From positions 28,148,001 to 28,212,000 of the forward strand of contig OX485809.1 of NCBI GenBank assembly GCA_950295325.1: DNA of 64,000 nt, given 5' to 3'. The notes below the pieces were generated by a model. That model saw only the letters and a program-made list of their open reading frames with translations, did no database searches and was not told the origin of the DNA. Each line of letters starts with the position of its first letter. Positions within the stretch are counted from its first letter, which is position 1. Below, piece after piece: positions 35,070 through 46,111 of the stretch. Source of the stretch: Polytrichum commune (lineage: Eukaryota > Streptophyta > Polytrichopsida > Polytrichales > Polytrichaceae). Made by a program: the position numbers and the translations under genes.

Positions 35070-36880
35070 ATGTATATGACATATGATGTGTTTTATTATG
35101 TGTGAATCTCTCCCACATCCAGTATAGTCTTGTAAGTGGGATGGAGATAATGTATGTCCATGTGTGGTCAAATATGTGTGCGTTGGTCTTTGGATTTTAA
35201 TAATTGGTTGAGATACGTGGATGTCTTTGTCCGAGTTGCATTCTTTGATGTTCACAATTAAGTGTGAGGCTTCTGATGAAATTGATCTTTGGGTTGGGAG
35301 AAATTGATGCATTAGTCATAGGTGGCTAGTGTGTTTTGATTGTATGTGTCATGTGTAAATTTATGAAATAGGAATAGGTTATGGTTTAAGGCGATGTTGT
35401 ATGTGTGGAGAATTTGGGATTCTCCTACTCATTTTGATGGTGATTGGGGTTGTGTTCTATGGGCATATGTAGGATTTCTTGATGGCTTGGGCTCCACATT
35501 TATCTTTGTAGGAGGTGGTTTTTGTGAAGGTGATGTGATGTATTAGTTTTCCGACATGTTGATTGTTGTTATTGGTGTTTAGAGCATGCGTTTGTTCTTG
35601 TGGCGGGGGTGTGGCTATTGGTTGTGTTGGGGGTGGAATTAGGACTTTAGCTTTTCGTAAGGCTCTATTGATTAGTTTATGGAAATTGCAGAGAGACATA
35701 ACAATGGCAAAATTTTATTTTTGAATTCTTGTGGGGATAATATATGTTGGGTTGTTGGATTTTGGATTTGGGTGATGGTGATGGTGGTGATGCTATACAT
35801 GTGAAATTTGTTGAGATATTTAGTGGCGCGTTTTTTCTCGTCTTGAGAGAGTAAACCGTATTGGGGTGTGTGTTTCCATGCGAGTTCAAGAGGGGTTTAT
35901 TGTATTAGAAAATCTATGTTGGTGATATTTATGAATATTTCATATTTGTTTCTAATAAAAACATGGTGCAAGTAGTGGGTAACCGTGAGCATGCTTGATA
36001 GTGAAGTTTGAGAAGGTATCGCAGTCCTCCATATTTAGCGGTGATGTGTTTGACTAATACATTGTTATGTCCCTTTGCAATTTCCATTTGAGTGAGGGAA
36101 CGAGATGTATGTCCAAGTATGTGTAAGCTTTATTTTGGGTTAGGGTGGGAAAGGGCTTGTTTTTGGTAAGATAGTTTGGGCTTGTCTATAGGCTTTGAAT
36201 ACATATGTTTTGAGTTTAGATTTTTTTTGAGGCTTCTGGTGATGGCATTGGTTAGGTTTAGGTCTAGGTGTGTCCACTTTGAGAATTATTGGTTTGTGGA
36301 TTTGTGGTTGTATGTTTGCTAAATTGTCCGTGATGATGGCTAGATCATTGGGTTAGGTTGTGGTAGTACATGTGGTTGTGAAAGTATTAGAGTGGTATTT
36401 GAGGTTTTTCTAATCACTTTAAAAGTGGGTTTAGGAAGTTGATGAAGAGGTATGGGTTGGAGTGTGTCTTGTATTGTACCTCTGTTGATCTGGATTGGTG
36501 GTGTGGCACTAAAGTGGTTGTGAGGGAAGGATGTGGTGGTGTGGCACCGAAGTGGTTGTGAGGGAAGGATGTGGTGGAGTTTGTGTAGATGTTACTGATT
36601 AGTTCTACTGTGTCTGTGGAGTATCCTAGGTATTCTATTAGGGCAAGCAGTCTCATGTGGTCAATGGAGCCAAGATGTTGTACAAAATGGATATATGCAC
36701 AAAAAAAATCTATGCATGTATGCAAGTAGGCAGTACAAGGATTCAAAATTGGATAACCATTCACCACCCTCAAAGAGCGTAAGCAGGAAACCCTATGAAG
36801 TAGGAAGAAGACCATGTTGGCTCCATTGGTAACATGTCCACAAGATGTGGCTAAGACTGCTAGTGCAACCACCAATCAGA
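35070..36880 (-). pseudogene. LINE retrotransposon, copy C (reverse transcriptase fragment)
   Basis: On the minus strand from 36875 the frame reads GSIDHMRLLALIEYLG, STDTVELISNIYTNSTTSF and SNPYLFINFLNPLLK, which are fingers and palm parts of a non-LTR reverse transcriptase. Near 36340 NDLAIITDNLANIQPQI follows, matching the ADD motif region (first residues lost). A 38-bp tandem duplication at 36497-36572 shifts the frame inside the domain. The sequence down to about 35070 has the same AC-rich composition as copies A and B, but only weak motifs, so the lower boundary is approximate. Confidence 0.7.
36497..36572. repeat. 38-bp tandem duplication
   Basis: Two units containing GTGGTGTGGCACYRAAGTGG and TTGTGAGGGAAGGAT lie back to back, differing at two positions. 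It lies within LINE copy C. Confidence 0.95.
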
Positions 36881-38328
36881 GGAGACCAACTAGTTATTTT
36901 TCATAAACGTAGGAAACTAAATTGAGGGCAAAAGGACTTGTTGCCTTGATGTCATGATTCCTTGTGGTACCCCCCAACCGTGCATACCACCATGTGTCAT
37001 GGAGAGGTGGACGATAAAAATATCCAAAGTTTGCGCAATTTTTAATATAGGTGTTGATTAAGCCAAGATCAATTGTTGATGCTTATGCATCTACATGTGT
37101 TTTTTTTTCAATCGTGAATTTTAAACACTGAATATAATCTCTATGTCTATGTGGAAGCAACCTGCATCTTTTCATGCGTGTTGGTGTAGTAAAACTACAT
37201 CATCACATTCGAGAGAGACTTTGTCATATTCGATGTCATCTTGGCACCATCATACAATACCACACCCTCACCTCATGGTGGTGGCTCAATGGCAAAGATG
37301 ATCTCCCTCGATGATGGTGAGGAGGATATGCAGAAAGTTCTCACAAAGTCATGATGGAGTACGTAAGTTCTTGTAGGAGTGGGCTTGAGGGTGATGCTCA
37401 AGTCCTGCAAGGCAACAATATGCTAGCCACCCACATATGGATTTGTGTATTTATACTAAGTTTTTTAAATTTAGTGTGAGAAATGCCTCCACTACATATA
37501 TGAAATGCAAATCATGAAATAAATACACCTTTATCACATGTACAATCCACTTTCACTTTCCATTGAGAAAGTCTTTGAGCATTTGTACTATCATGGTACT
37601 ACCAAGGTCTAAGGTGTCTTGTAGCAGGGCGTATGCCATGTGCTCCGCACTTAGGTTTATTGAAGGAAATGGGACTAAGTTGTGTATGACCTTGTTTGTA
37701 GAGTTCATGGCCTTGCAAACCCAATGAGTCCCACTTGGCAGCCATCATTGTCACACAACGGGTTGCCTTTGAACTAGGTATGGGTTTGGGTTGCAACAAC
37801 AACAACCATCCTTAGTGTAAGTGATCCTTAAAAGTTGCATGGGCTAGTTGGTGGGGTACCATGGTTGTGATTGTTGACGACTTCACATCAAAAATATTTT
37901 GTTGGAGGTGGAAATATTTGCGATTATCTAAGCTTTATTACCTGAACACACCTCCAAAATATGTTCTTCTTTACATTGTGATGAAGCTCCATTACTTCAT
38001 TTTCCCTTCCAACCTTCTACACCTCTTGAAAAATGCTTGTTGAATTTGTTCATATCTTTACATAAAATCTTCAAATCTCCAAATTCACTTTAGCAGTGGC
38101 ACTTTGTTTGATTTCCCAACTTTTCATAGTTGGACACTATTCCACATAGTTCATTGTCTATGTGACATTGAAGTTAAAAAAATTGTTACCATATTTCAAT
38201 AGTTGTCTAAGGTAAATAACACATACGATTCCTCAAAATCACTTCTCTATATGTATATATATGCATGGTCCACTTCAAATTTTAAGCAACCCTCAAGCTA
38301 CTACTACTAATACTTATCAAGTTTGTTA
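36881..38328. other. Intergenic stretch with dispersed-repeat remnant
   Basis: No gene is recognised. Positions 37440-37600 match 4660-4800 (same order of TGTATTTATA, TGCCTCCACTACATATA and GAGAAAGTC blocks). Confidence 0.5.
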
Positions 38329-39266
38329 GGGCAAGGCCACTCACCCTGCATCCGCATCTGCATCTCCACTTTTACATCCGCGATGCAGATGCGGATGCAG
38401 GAATGACGCCCAATGGTCCCTGTATATTCTAAATCGGGATGAAAAGTATTGCAGGCACAACAGCCCTCCCTGCATAACGTCAACTTATGCAGGGAGTCTG
38501 CTATTTCAATAAGACACGGCCCATTAAGACACACGTCAAATAAGACAAGCCACCTGCGTGAATTCTACATCTCACTTTCTTACTTACAGGTGAATTCGAG
38601 AAATAACCACATGAGAATTAGGGTAAATCTGGAGGAATTGTTGACCTGGGTTACTTACTTGAAAATTAGTTCGAGAAATAACTGCAAGAGAAATACCCAC
38701 ATGAGAGTTGGGGTAAATCTGGGGGAATTGTTGAGCTGGGCTACTTACTTGAAAATTAGTTCGAGAAATAACCACATGAGAGTTGGGGTAAATATGGGGG
38801 AATTCTTGAGCTCGGTTACTTACTTAAAAATTAGTTCGAGAAATAACCACATGAGAAACAACCACATGAGAGTTGGGGTAAATCTCGGGGAATTCGTTGA
38901 GCTGGGTTACTTACTTGAGAATGAGTTCGAGAAATCACCACATGAGAATTAGGGTAAATCTGGGGGAATTCGTCAGCTGGGTTACTTACTTGAGAATGAG
39001 TTTGAGAAATAACCACATGAGAATTAGGGTAAATCTGGGGGAATTCATCAGCTCACTTACTTACTTGCAAATGAGTTCGAGAAATAACGGGTTGAAGTTC
39101 ATGACTTCAGAAACCTACCGATCATTTTAGAGGAACTTCTGAAGTTAGTGAAAAATGCGATGCAGGATGAGTGGCACATATGCCTGGGTCTGCATCTGCA
39201 TTCTGGACGGAGGCCACTTTTCATTGCCAGATGCAGATGCAGATCCAGGAACGAGTGGGCTTGCTC
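38329..39266. mobile_element. PIF/Harbinger-like non-autonomous element, 938 bp, with internal minisatellite
   Basis: It is flanked by TTA on both sides (38326-38328 and 39267-39269), the duplication typical of PIF/Harbinger. The left end GGGCAAGGCCACTCACCCTG pairs with the right end, whose reverse complement is GAGCAAGCCCACTCGTTCCT. Each end carries its own hairpin built from GCATCTGCATC sequence: 38345-38364 with 38382-38401 is a perfect 20-bp inverted repeat, and a similar one lies at 39187-39250. The interior is mainly a tandem repeat (38590-39090). The 167-codon open frame over it is a by-product of the repeat. Confidence 0.85.
38590..39090 (+). repeat. Minisatellite, unit about 75 bp, seven starts
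   Basis: Units begin at about 38597, 38671, 38762, 38836, 38930, 39004 and 39078 with CGAGAAATAACCACATGAGA, followed by TTGGGGTAAATCTGGGGGAA and GGGTTACTTACTTG. Two units carry an extra 16-18 bp that duplicates the ACCACATGAGA part. Confidence 0.9.
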
Positions 39267-39269
39267 TTA

Positions 39270-40177
39270 CCACCTCTCCCACTGCATAATCTTTGGGATG
39301 GAAGTCGGGGCCCACCGGGAAAAGGGACATCCTCATTGGTATGTCATTGATGACAACAAGAGACCAAAGTGGATTCCTTTCCACCATGGCAATCAAGGGA
39401 TATGGCCCTTTTATGCAACATTGCACCCCATGCACTTTAGCAATAAGGATGTCTTTGTGAGCGACTTCTTATATTACAGGCTCTCAAAGTTTTAGACTTT
39501 TGAGCCCACTTTTGGATGAATCCACAAGGACCTAGTGAGTTGTCATGCCAATTGTGGTTGCTCATGTAATTGGGAGTTGTAATTGGGTGCCTTTCAAGGA
39601 GTACAAACAAACTTCCCCAAATTTCATCGGTCTTTGAAATACCCTATATATATATGTATATATATATATGGAGCTAATACTGTACTTTTTGAAACGTCAC
39701 TTTACCTTCCAAACAGTGTCTGGAGAGATTTTTGGGCTATTGTGTCCAACATAAACCAGTTAGTTACATGTTGACATCTTTCAGTTTTTCTCTGTTGAAT
39801 ATTCTGTAGATTCCTCTATATATATCGGATAATTTCCCTGAAGTCTTGAAGGTGAGCCGGTTTTTCCTCAAACTAAAGCCGTTCTTCTGTAACTAGCTGT
39901 CGGTTCTCCTTGTGCATCGCTCCCAAACACTAAGCAGTCAAAAAACTCAATCTCTTGAATGTTTCCCAGCATGTGAATTTCCTTAGGTTCCTTCAACGTT
40001 CTAAAATGTACATAGAACTTGTGACTTGTGTTATGAGATGGGTGGCATTCACACACTAATTGTAAGCATCACTTGATCCACATCAAGTGATTGAAATTAG
40101 TGTGGACCACATCACTTCCAGAATTGCAGTTATACTTTTTAGATTAAATAAAACGGTGTTTTTACCAATTTGTATCA
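39270..40177. other. Intergenic stretch
   Basis: No gene is convincing. 39290-39500 keeps a long open plus frame with ordinary amino acid mix (HPHWYVIDDNKRPKWIPFHH), but no family is recognised. A TATA-rich run lies at 39643-39669. Confidence 0.35.
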
Positions 40178-40426
40178 CACTACACCATTTATATGATATT
40201 CAGTGTCACTTAGTATTTCGAATTATGTAAGGCTGTACCATCATACTATAGATTTTCTTTTCTACCCACAAAGATTACATACGGTGTATGGAGTGTATAC
40301 AACATATAAATGACTTGGTATAAACGTCCATTCTTAGCAAAAAAAGAAAAAGAAAAAGGTTGTACCACTGCATAACTTGGCGTAACTTTGAAGAGTAAGT
40401 GACACTAAATACGGTAATGGTGTACT
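40178..40426. mobile_element. MITE with about 45-bp terminal repeats, copy 3
   Basis: The left end CACTACACCATTTATATGAT, then ATTCAGTGTCACTTAGTATT, pairs with a right end whose reverse complement contains TACACCATTACCGTATTTAG then TGTCACTTACTCTTC. Same family as 14261-14566 and 17647-17870. Confidence 0.75.
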
Positions 40427-41691
40427 AAACACGAGATATGCTAAACTGCAAAATAGGGTGCATTACGAAGACAATCACCGTAACTAATTTCGCCTACGTG
40501 TCGGGTAGGTGTTATGTGGCACCACCATTGTCATCAATTATGTTTTTTCCTATACGTCTACAAAAGCCAACCAGATTTAACCATTGGCACATACCTATGA
40601 GGCCATGTTATCAAATCATGTAAGGTACGTGGTTCTTATGTGATTGCAAGGCTTTGCATTAAGAATGAACACCAAAGAGAAGTGTGACATGAGTCACGAT
40701 GAGATTGGAGTATATTTTCAGAACATATGTGTCACTCCAAGTTGAGAAGTTAACACAATTGGGAGGGTGCCATATGTCATTGTTTGATGAGGAGATGACT
40801 TCTCACTTGCAATGGACTGCTTATCGCATTTGCACCTCAATTCCAAAACTTCAATTTGAAATGTGACCCTTTATGATATGCTATTGCTAAGCACACCAGA
40901 TAATTCTTGATACGATCCAACGGCAAACCTCTCCGTGGAGTTGAAGGGCTCATAATAAGGTCACATATTCTAGAGGGCTCGTTATTTCGTCTTTATATGT
41001 GCCAGAATCGTAGTTTCCACGTGAAATACAAGTGGGTCATAGCGAATGGGAGCATGACACGTGACAAAATGTGAGAGGGAAATAATCATTTTGTGTCAGA
41101 ATAGAGAGCCCTCTACAGTACTTTATAACAACTTATAAACAACAACTTATCTCAATACATGTAATCTAATCCAATCCAATCCAAATGTTCAATGACCCCT
41201 TGGGTGCACTGTACAAAGGGAATGATGTGTTTTGGAAGCACTATATTATTTGGCTGCTAGGATTTGGCGGTGGAATCTGTTGCATCCATTGACAATGAAC
41301 AAGGATTGGAAGCACGTGGGCATGCTTACTTACATGAGCTTATAGTAAGCGCAGATAGAATCTTTGTCATACCCGGAGGCTTGAAGGCTTGGAATGCAAG
41401 CCAACTTATTACGCTTCTCTTGTTTGACCAACTCAAGGCCGCTTTAGACTACGGTGAAGAAATGGCACCAATCGGTTAAGAATTTCAGCCCACAACAAGG
41501 TTATTTGGAAGGGGGTCACACATGGTGGAAGATTGGCAGATTCGCATCATGATACCACCGATCCTGAAATCTGGAAACTCTTTTCAAAGTCGATTCCTTG
41601 TTAGACTAGCAGCTTGGGACCGGTGTTTGCCTCCCCACTAGATTGCTTGCTCTTCAAGAATGATGGAGGAAAAACAGGACCCATCGTTTTG
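40427..41691. other. Intergenic stretch with short coding-like patch
   Basis: No gene is established. 41264-41480 has an open plus frame (SIDNEQGLEARGHAYLHELI, KAWNASQLITLLLFDQLKAA) with protein-like composition. It may be a remnant of an unknown gene; I cannot assign it. Confidence 0.35.
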
Positions 41692-42100
41692 CACGGGGGA
41701 TCACTCCATTGTCAAGTTGAACACCACATGCGACCAAAACAAATCTTCTTTTGGTAAGTTGCACCACCAAAATGGGTCAAAATTTTATCAATTTTTTTTC
41801 ATGAGTAGATATACACAGTACCTATGACATAGTTAAAAGTGGTAACTAAATCTGATGATTTGTTTTTTTCATAAAACATACCGTTTCCAACTAGAATGAC
41901 ACATAATTGAACTAAAACAATTACTAAAAAAAATAAAGATGACTAAAAATTTCAAAAAAATATACAAAAGATACTATCAATGGTTATGTATATGTAGAAA
42001 AAATATCATAAATTTTAAAATTATATATGGCATGTAATATAGGGGTAGCAAACTTTGTCCGCACGTGGTGTCAACTTGACAATGAAGTGACCTCCCCGTG
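41692..42100 (+). mobile_element. MITE, 409 bp, 8-bp target duplication (copy B)
   Basis: Same family, orientation and length as 3338-3747, differing at a small number of positions. It is flanked by a perfect 8-bp duplication TCGTTTTG at 41684-41691 and 42101-42108. The ends are CACGGGGGATCACTCCATTG and, in reverse complement, CACGGGGAGGTCACTTCATT. Confidence 0.93.
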
Positions 42101-42664
42101 TCGTTTTGGGAGCCAATGAGAATGCAACATTGGATTGAACATATTTAAAATTAATGTGTTGGTCTATTTGTTAAGTAGTCGACCTTGAGGTGGGTCAGTG
42201 CCGGAAACGAGGATTCTCATATTTTATCAATATTTTAATGAAGTTTTATGGAACTCTAGAAGCTCATAAAGCTTGCTTGCTTAGAAGCTAACATACCCAA
42301 AAACTTCGACATGTATTTGTGCCTTGAATTATTTTTATTTTTTGGGTGATGTTTTGAACTATGCTAGTCTACTTGTAAATGCACTTCTATTTCATTTTTC
42401 TTTGTTGGAGTTGGTTAAGAATTGAGGAAGAAAGAGGGATGAACGATTTCATGTCAAAATTTACACTAGTTTCCGTTTCTTGGGTATTGGTCAAAGCATG
42501 TAGAAATTTTGGTATTGTTGTTCCTCATTCAACAAAATGATTGACTTGAAGGCAAAAATGAACCAAAGATCATATTGTTCCGTTGGAATTTGCACCTGGT
42601 ATTAATTTTCAAAGTTTGGGATATATTTCTAAATTTCTAAATTTAGTATTTATTGTGTAGCATC
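42101..42664. other. Upstream flank of the Myb-like remnant
   Basis: No gene is seen. A splice-acceptor-like TTTATTGTGTAG lies directly before the ATG at 42665, so an intron or upstream exon may once have been here. Confidence 0.35.
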
Positions 42665-43138
42665 ATGGCTCCCAAGACTTCCAAGACTTCCACAAGTTCA
42701 ACAATGAGATGGGAAGATGATCATATTACCTCTTTGCTCTAAACTTACCAAGAGCTTTGTGTGACTCACATTAATTGCAACAACTTGAAAGCGCGTCATT
42801 GGTGTGAGATTGTCAATATTTTTAACCAAAAAAATTGACAAGGCATAGACCATCAATGACATTCATGTCAAGTGCAAATGATCTTGGAAGTAAGGTACCT
42901 ATCACAACTAATATGGTAAATTTGAATGACTATGAAGATACTCGATTTGTTATAGACCTCAATTTTGAGGCTACGGAAAGACCCGAGTCGATGTCTCCTT
43001 CTCCTTATGAGATTTTAGATAACACACATTCATCTCCACATATAGATGTCATTTAAGAACTCCCTCCTCTAGCAGCACCAAATTGTCCTAGAGAATAGGT
43101 TTGCAAAATTGAGTAATGTTGACGGCAAAGTTATTCCA

Positions 43139-43161
43139 AAAAAAAAAAAAAAAAAAAAAAA
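43139..43161. repeat. Poly-A tract
   Basis: A run of about 22 A inside the Myb-like remnant. Confidence 0.95.
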
Positions 43162-43216
43162 GTATGCAAGAGGGGATTCCAATAGTTTTGGCATTGAAAA
43201 GGTTTGTGGACACTTA

Positions 43217-43634
43217 GGGCATGCCCAGGAGAGATAGTAAGCAACCCGCCAAAAATAATGTATTATATGGTGTTTGGGGAGCCCTCCATCTTGGGCGGGG
43301 CAGCTCATCTTGAGTCAGAGCCCACCAAAGCCTAGGCATACCCCCGGTATAATTAGGAAGCAATCAATAAGACAACGACACCTATTATCTGACATGGGAT
43401 AAAGTAGGATATCGGAGTATCTGATATTAAAGTAATCTCTTGGCGGGCCGGAGGAGGGTCGCCATATGAACCATTTATGGCGTTGGAAGGCCTTTACTAT
43501 ACCCGGGTCGGTTCTAAATTATGCCGGACCGGACATTGGTGGGGCTCAATTTATGCCGGTACCGCCACCTAAGAACCCGGGATGCCCCATTTTTGGCGTT
43601 GGCATGCCCCATGGCGAGGCTGCTGGGGACGCCC
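43217..43634. mobile_element. PIF/Harbinger-type MITE, 418 bp, inside the Myb-like remnant
   Basis: It is flanked by TTA on both sides (43214-43216 and 43635-43637). The ends are GGGCATGCCCAG and, in reverse complement, GGGCGTCCCCAG. The element is clearly more GC-rich than its host sequence. Joining the flanks at one TTA restores an open frame across the junction, which shows that this is a clean insertion. Confidence 0.88.
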
Positions 43635-43872
43635 TTACAAAGCTACGGAGGAGACTAAACTAAAATTGGCAAATGATCATATGGCCTTGGTTGCAAAAAC
43701 GCACTATGATAGACAGAGCTTGGAACTCCATCTCCATGAAAATACTTTGGACTTGGAAAATAAAAAAAGTGAAAAGGTCCAAAGATCTTAAAGTCCAACT
43801 TCCTCGCTTGAAATTGGAATTTGGAAGAAATGGACAAGGATATCAATATTCGGCATCAAGTGGACTTGAATA

Positions 43873-45003
43873 AAAGATAGACAACTATGTTGAGATATTA
43901 TTCCAAGTATAAGTTTATAGGTATTGATATATTACAAGTTTATTTGAATTTATAGATAGGTAGAAAGATTGTACATGTCTTTTATTACAATGTTCTTACA
44001 TAAATGTTATAATAATATCATGTATTATAAGGAGTTACTTCAGTTGTGCGTGTAAATCCATGTGGAAGGTGCGCAATTATGGCACCATTGACTTAGATTG
44101 CAAAGCTTCCCCAAAAAAATTAGAAAGTAATGGTTTCAAGATTTGAGTAGGTACATAGACCCTCTTTGGAATGAGGGTAACATTTTGTCATTTGGAGATG
44201 ATTTAAGTGGAGGTTTGATTAAAAAACCAACCTCAATTTAATTTCTAAATTGTTGCCCCTCAAGACCACTAGTGACATTCCTATTATAATCTCCCACATA
44301 ACACAACTTCATTGTCTAAAATTTGGAATGGGAGTAGTCACCTCTAACTTGCAAACATCTACACGGTTGGAATTGTCAAAAAGCTTTAAATGTGTAGCTA
44401 CGGTCATTGAAATTGAGGTCACATTTCTTGGGCAAATTTGAGGGAAATTGGGTGGGAAGTTAGGGGTTAATATAATATGGTTTTGAACTTGCCTCATAGT
44501 GGAACAATGGGCACATAGGCACACGTGATGAAGGGTTCCAAAAACCAAAGGCTATGAGAGAAATGTGCAATATAGATATCACTAACAAGTGAGATGATGA
44601 GAATACTAAGAAATGTATTCCGTGCATTTATTATTGAAAACATAGCCACGTAGTGCGGTATATTTATTATATGTAACTATGCTCACTCTTCACCACATTA
44701 CTTATTATCATTAGATGAATTCTCACCCATTCCCTCTAATGCCTCCATCTCCATATAAACCACAACACCGGGATCATGAGACAATTTTGTAGTCAACGAG
44801 GTGGAGTGGATGCCTTGACCATGGCCATGGCAACGTCCTTGACACAATATGGAAGGACATGCTTACAAGGTAGGAATGCAATAGATGCTAGCAGTTTGCA
44901 CATACAATGTGACATTCATGTGGTTAGGATGTATACGTTAAACCAACAATACTTTGAAATAACAACCACAAAACTAAAACTTGCGTACTCAAGCGGGACC
45001 ACT
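43873..45003. other. Intergenic stretch
   Basis: No gene is recognised. A part near 44776-45003 may be the far end of the methyltransferase-like remnant on the minus strand, but the frames are too broken to follow. Confidence 0.35.
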
Positions 45004-45975
45004 TCAATCGAGGTTAGATGGGACATCTTCATCATCGAGTGAGGATCTTGACCTCACTGCAACAACAGCGGCATGTGTTTCTTTGTCATAGAGTGGAATA
45101 AACACCTTCTTAAAAATGGAAACATCATCTTCATATGCAATGACATTGCGTCCACTTTGTCGACAAGCAATAATGGAATCATTTGCAAGGACATTGAAAA
45201 ATAAGGTCATATGATGTTATATTATTTACACATGAATGGAAGGAAAGAAATGAAAACATATTCAACTGTACATGCCAAGGTGTGAAGAACAACATCACCA
45301 AATTTTGTGCAGGCCTCAATCAAAATCTATAACAAGAGAGGGTCCTTCTCACGAGAACCTTGCCGTGGTCTAATTCCATCCTTGAGTTATGTTTCTTCAG
45401 TAATGGAGTTGAAAGAATATCATCATCATTGACATTCAAATTGCTTCGGATTTTGAAGCACTCCCCAGTCCATTGCCACAAACAAAAGAAGGATGCAAAA
45501 ACATTTAGTATGTTATTCACGAAAGCAAACTCAAATCGATGTAGAGTATTAGATTCATTGTAGTTTGCAATGAACAACAAGCTAGTATTCATGAACTTGA
45601 GGATTTTTTATATGTTCAATAGTGTCAAAGTGTTGTCCAAAGGCGAGCATAGCCTCATCTCATTGACTCCCACCTATCATAGAGAAAGGTTGAAGTTATA
45701 AGTGAGGGCAAAAATCCTGACATCGCCTCTATCTTTCTTGAATTCTTGGACAAAAAACAATCAATGCAACATCATCGTGCAAAAGAGAGTACACAAACTC
45801 AAAAATTGAGTCTACTTTGTCAATGATATGTTCATTCCACACCGGGACAATATTGGAAGGGGAGGACATGCTAGGAACTAGCAATCCCTCAAGAATATCA
45901 AACACCGTCAAATCAACACCTCCATGAACCAAAGTAGTAGATGAACATCTAGTTGTACGTGCACTTCCCACCTAC
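45004..45975 (-). pseudogene. Beta-class DNA amino-methyltransferase-like protein, inactivated
   Basis: Enzymes of this fold add methyl groups to adenine N6 or cytosine N4. On the minus strand from 45970: GGVDLTVFDILEGLL, where FDILEG stands in the position of the catalytic DPPY/F motif, then DDVALIVFCPRIQE, a core strand. After 45690: DVRIFALTYNFNLS. At about 45370-45300: REKDPLLL, stop, ILIEACTKFGDVVLHTLACT, matching the EK-P-x-LIE-x-C-x3-GD-x-VLD S-adenosylmethionine-binding region. At 45190-45010: IIACRQSGRNVIAYEDD, the following strand that ends in an acidic residue. The order (DPPY first, cofactor motif later) is the permuted beta class. A gap at 45200-45290 between the last two blocks looks like a former intron. 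Catalytic residues are lost and stops are present. Confidence 0.55.
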
Positions 45976-46016
45976 AAACCAAACCAAATCCAACATAATC
46001 AAACACAAAGGGAAAA

Positions 46017-46020
<4 letters not shown>

Positions 46021-46053
<33 letters not shown>
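46021..46053. repeat. (CA)n/(CG)n microsatellite
   Basis: ACACACGCGCGCGCACACAC-type run just upstream (on the minus strand) of the methyltransferase-like remnant. Confidence 0.9.
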
Positions 46054-46111
46054 AAGAAAACCATATTGCACTTAAAAGGCAATGGGTAAGAGGGGTTAGT
46101 GGGTTTTGAGC

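Larger units (their letters stand above)
42665..43872 (+). pseudogene. Myb/SANT-like (trihelix-like) DNA-binding protein gene, split by a MITE
   Basis: From the ATG at 42665 the frame reads MAPKTSKTSTSSTMRWEDDH, ITSLL, a TAA at 42740, then TYQELCVTHINCNNLKARHW and EIVNIFNQKN. This Trp-centred pattern with spaced aromatic residues and NNLKARHW resembles Myb/SANT or trihelix domains, as found in host factors and in the second protein of PIF/Harbinger transposons. After a frame change, NDYEDTRFVIDLNFEATERP and SPSPYEILDNTHSSPHID follow. A TTA-flanked MITE (43217-43634) interrupts the frame; on its far side KATEETKLKLANDHMALVAK and THYDRQSLELHLHENTLDLE form a helical C-terminal region. The gene is broken by a stop, at least one frame change, a poly-A tract and the insertion. 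Confidence 0.6.

Noticed and set aside
38449-38952. A 167-codon open frame with internal repeats
   Set aside because: It is the translation of a minisatellite inside a Harbinger-like element; both strands are open for the same reason.
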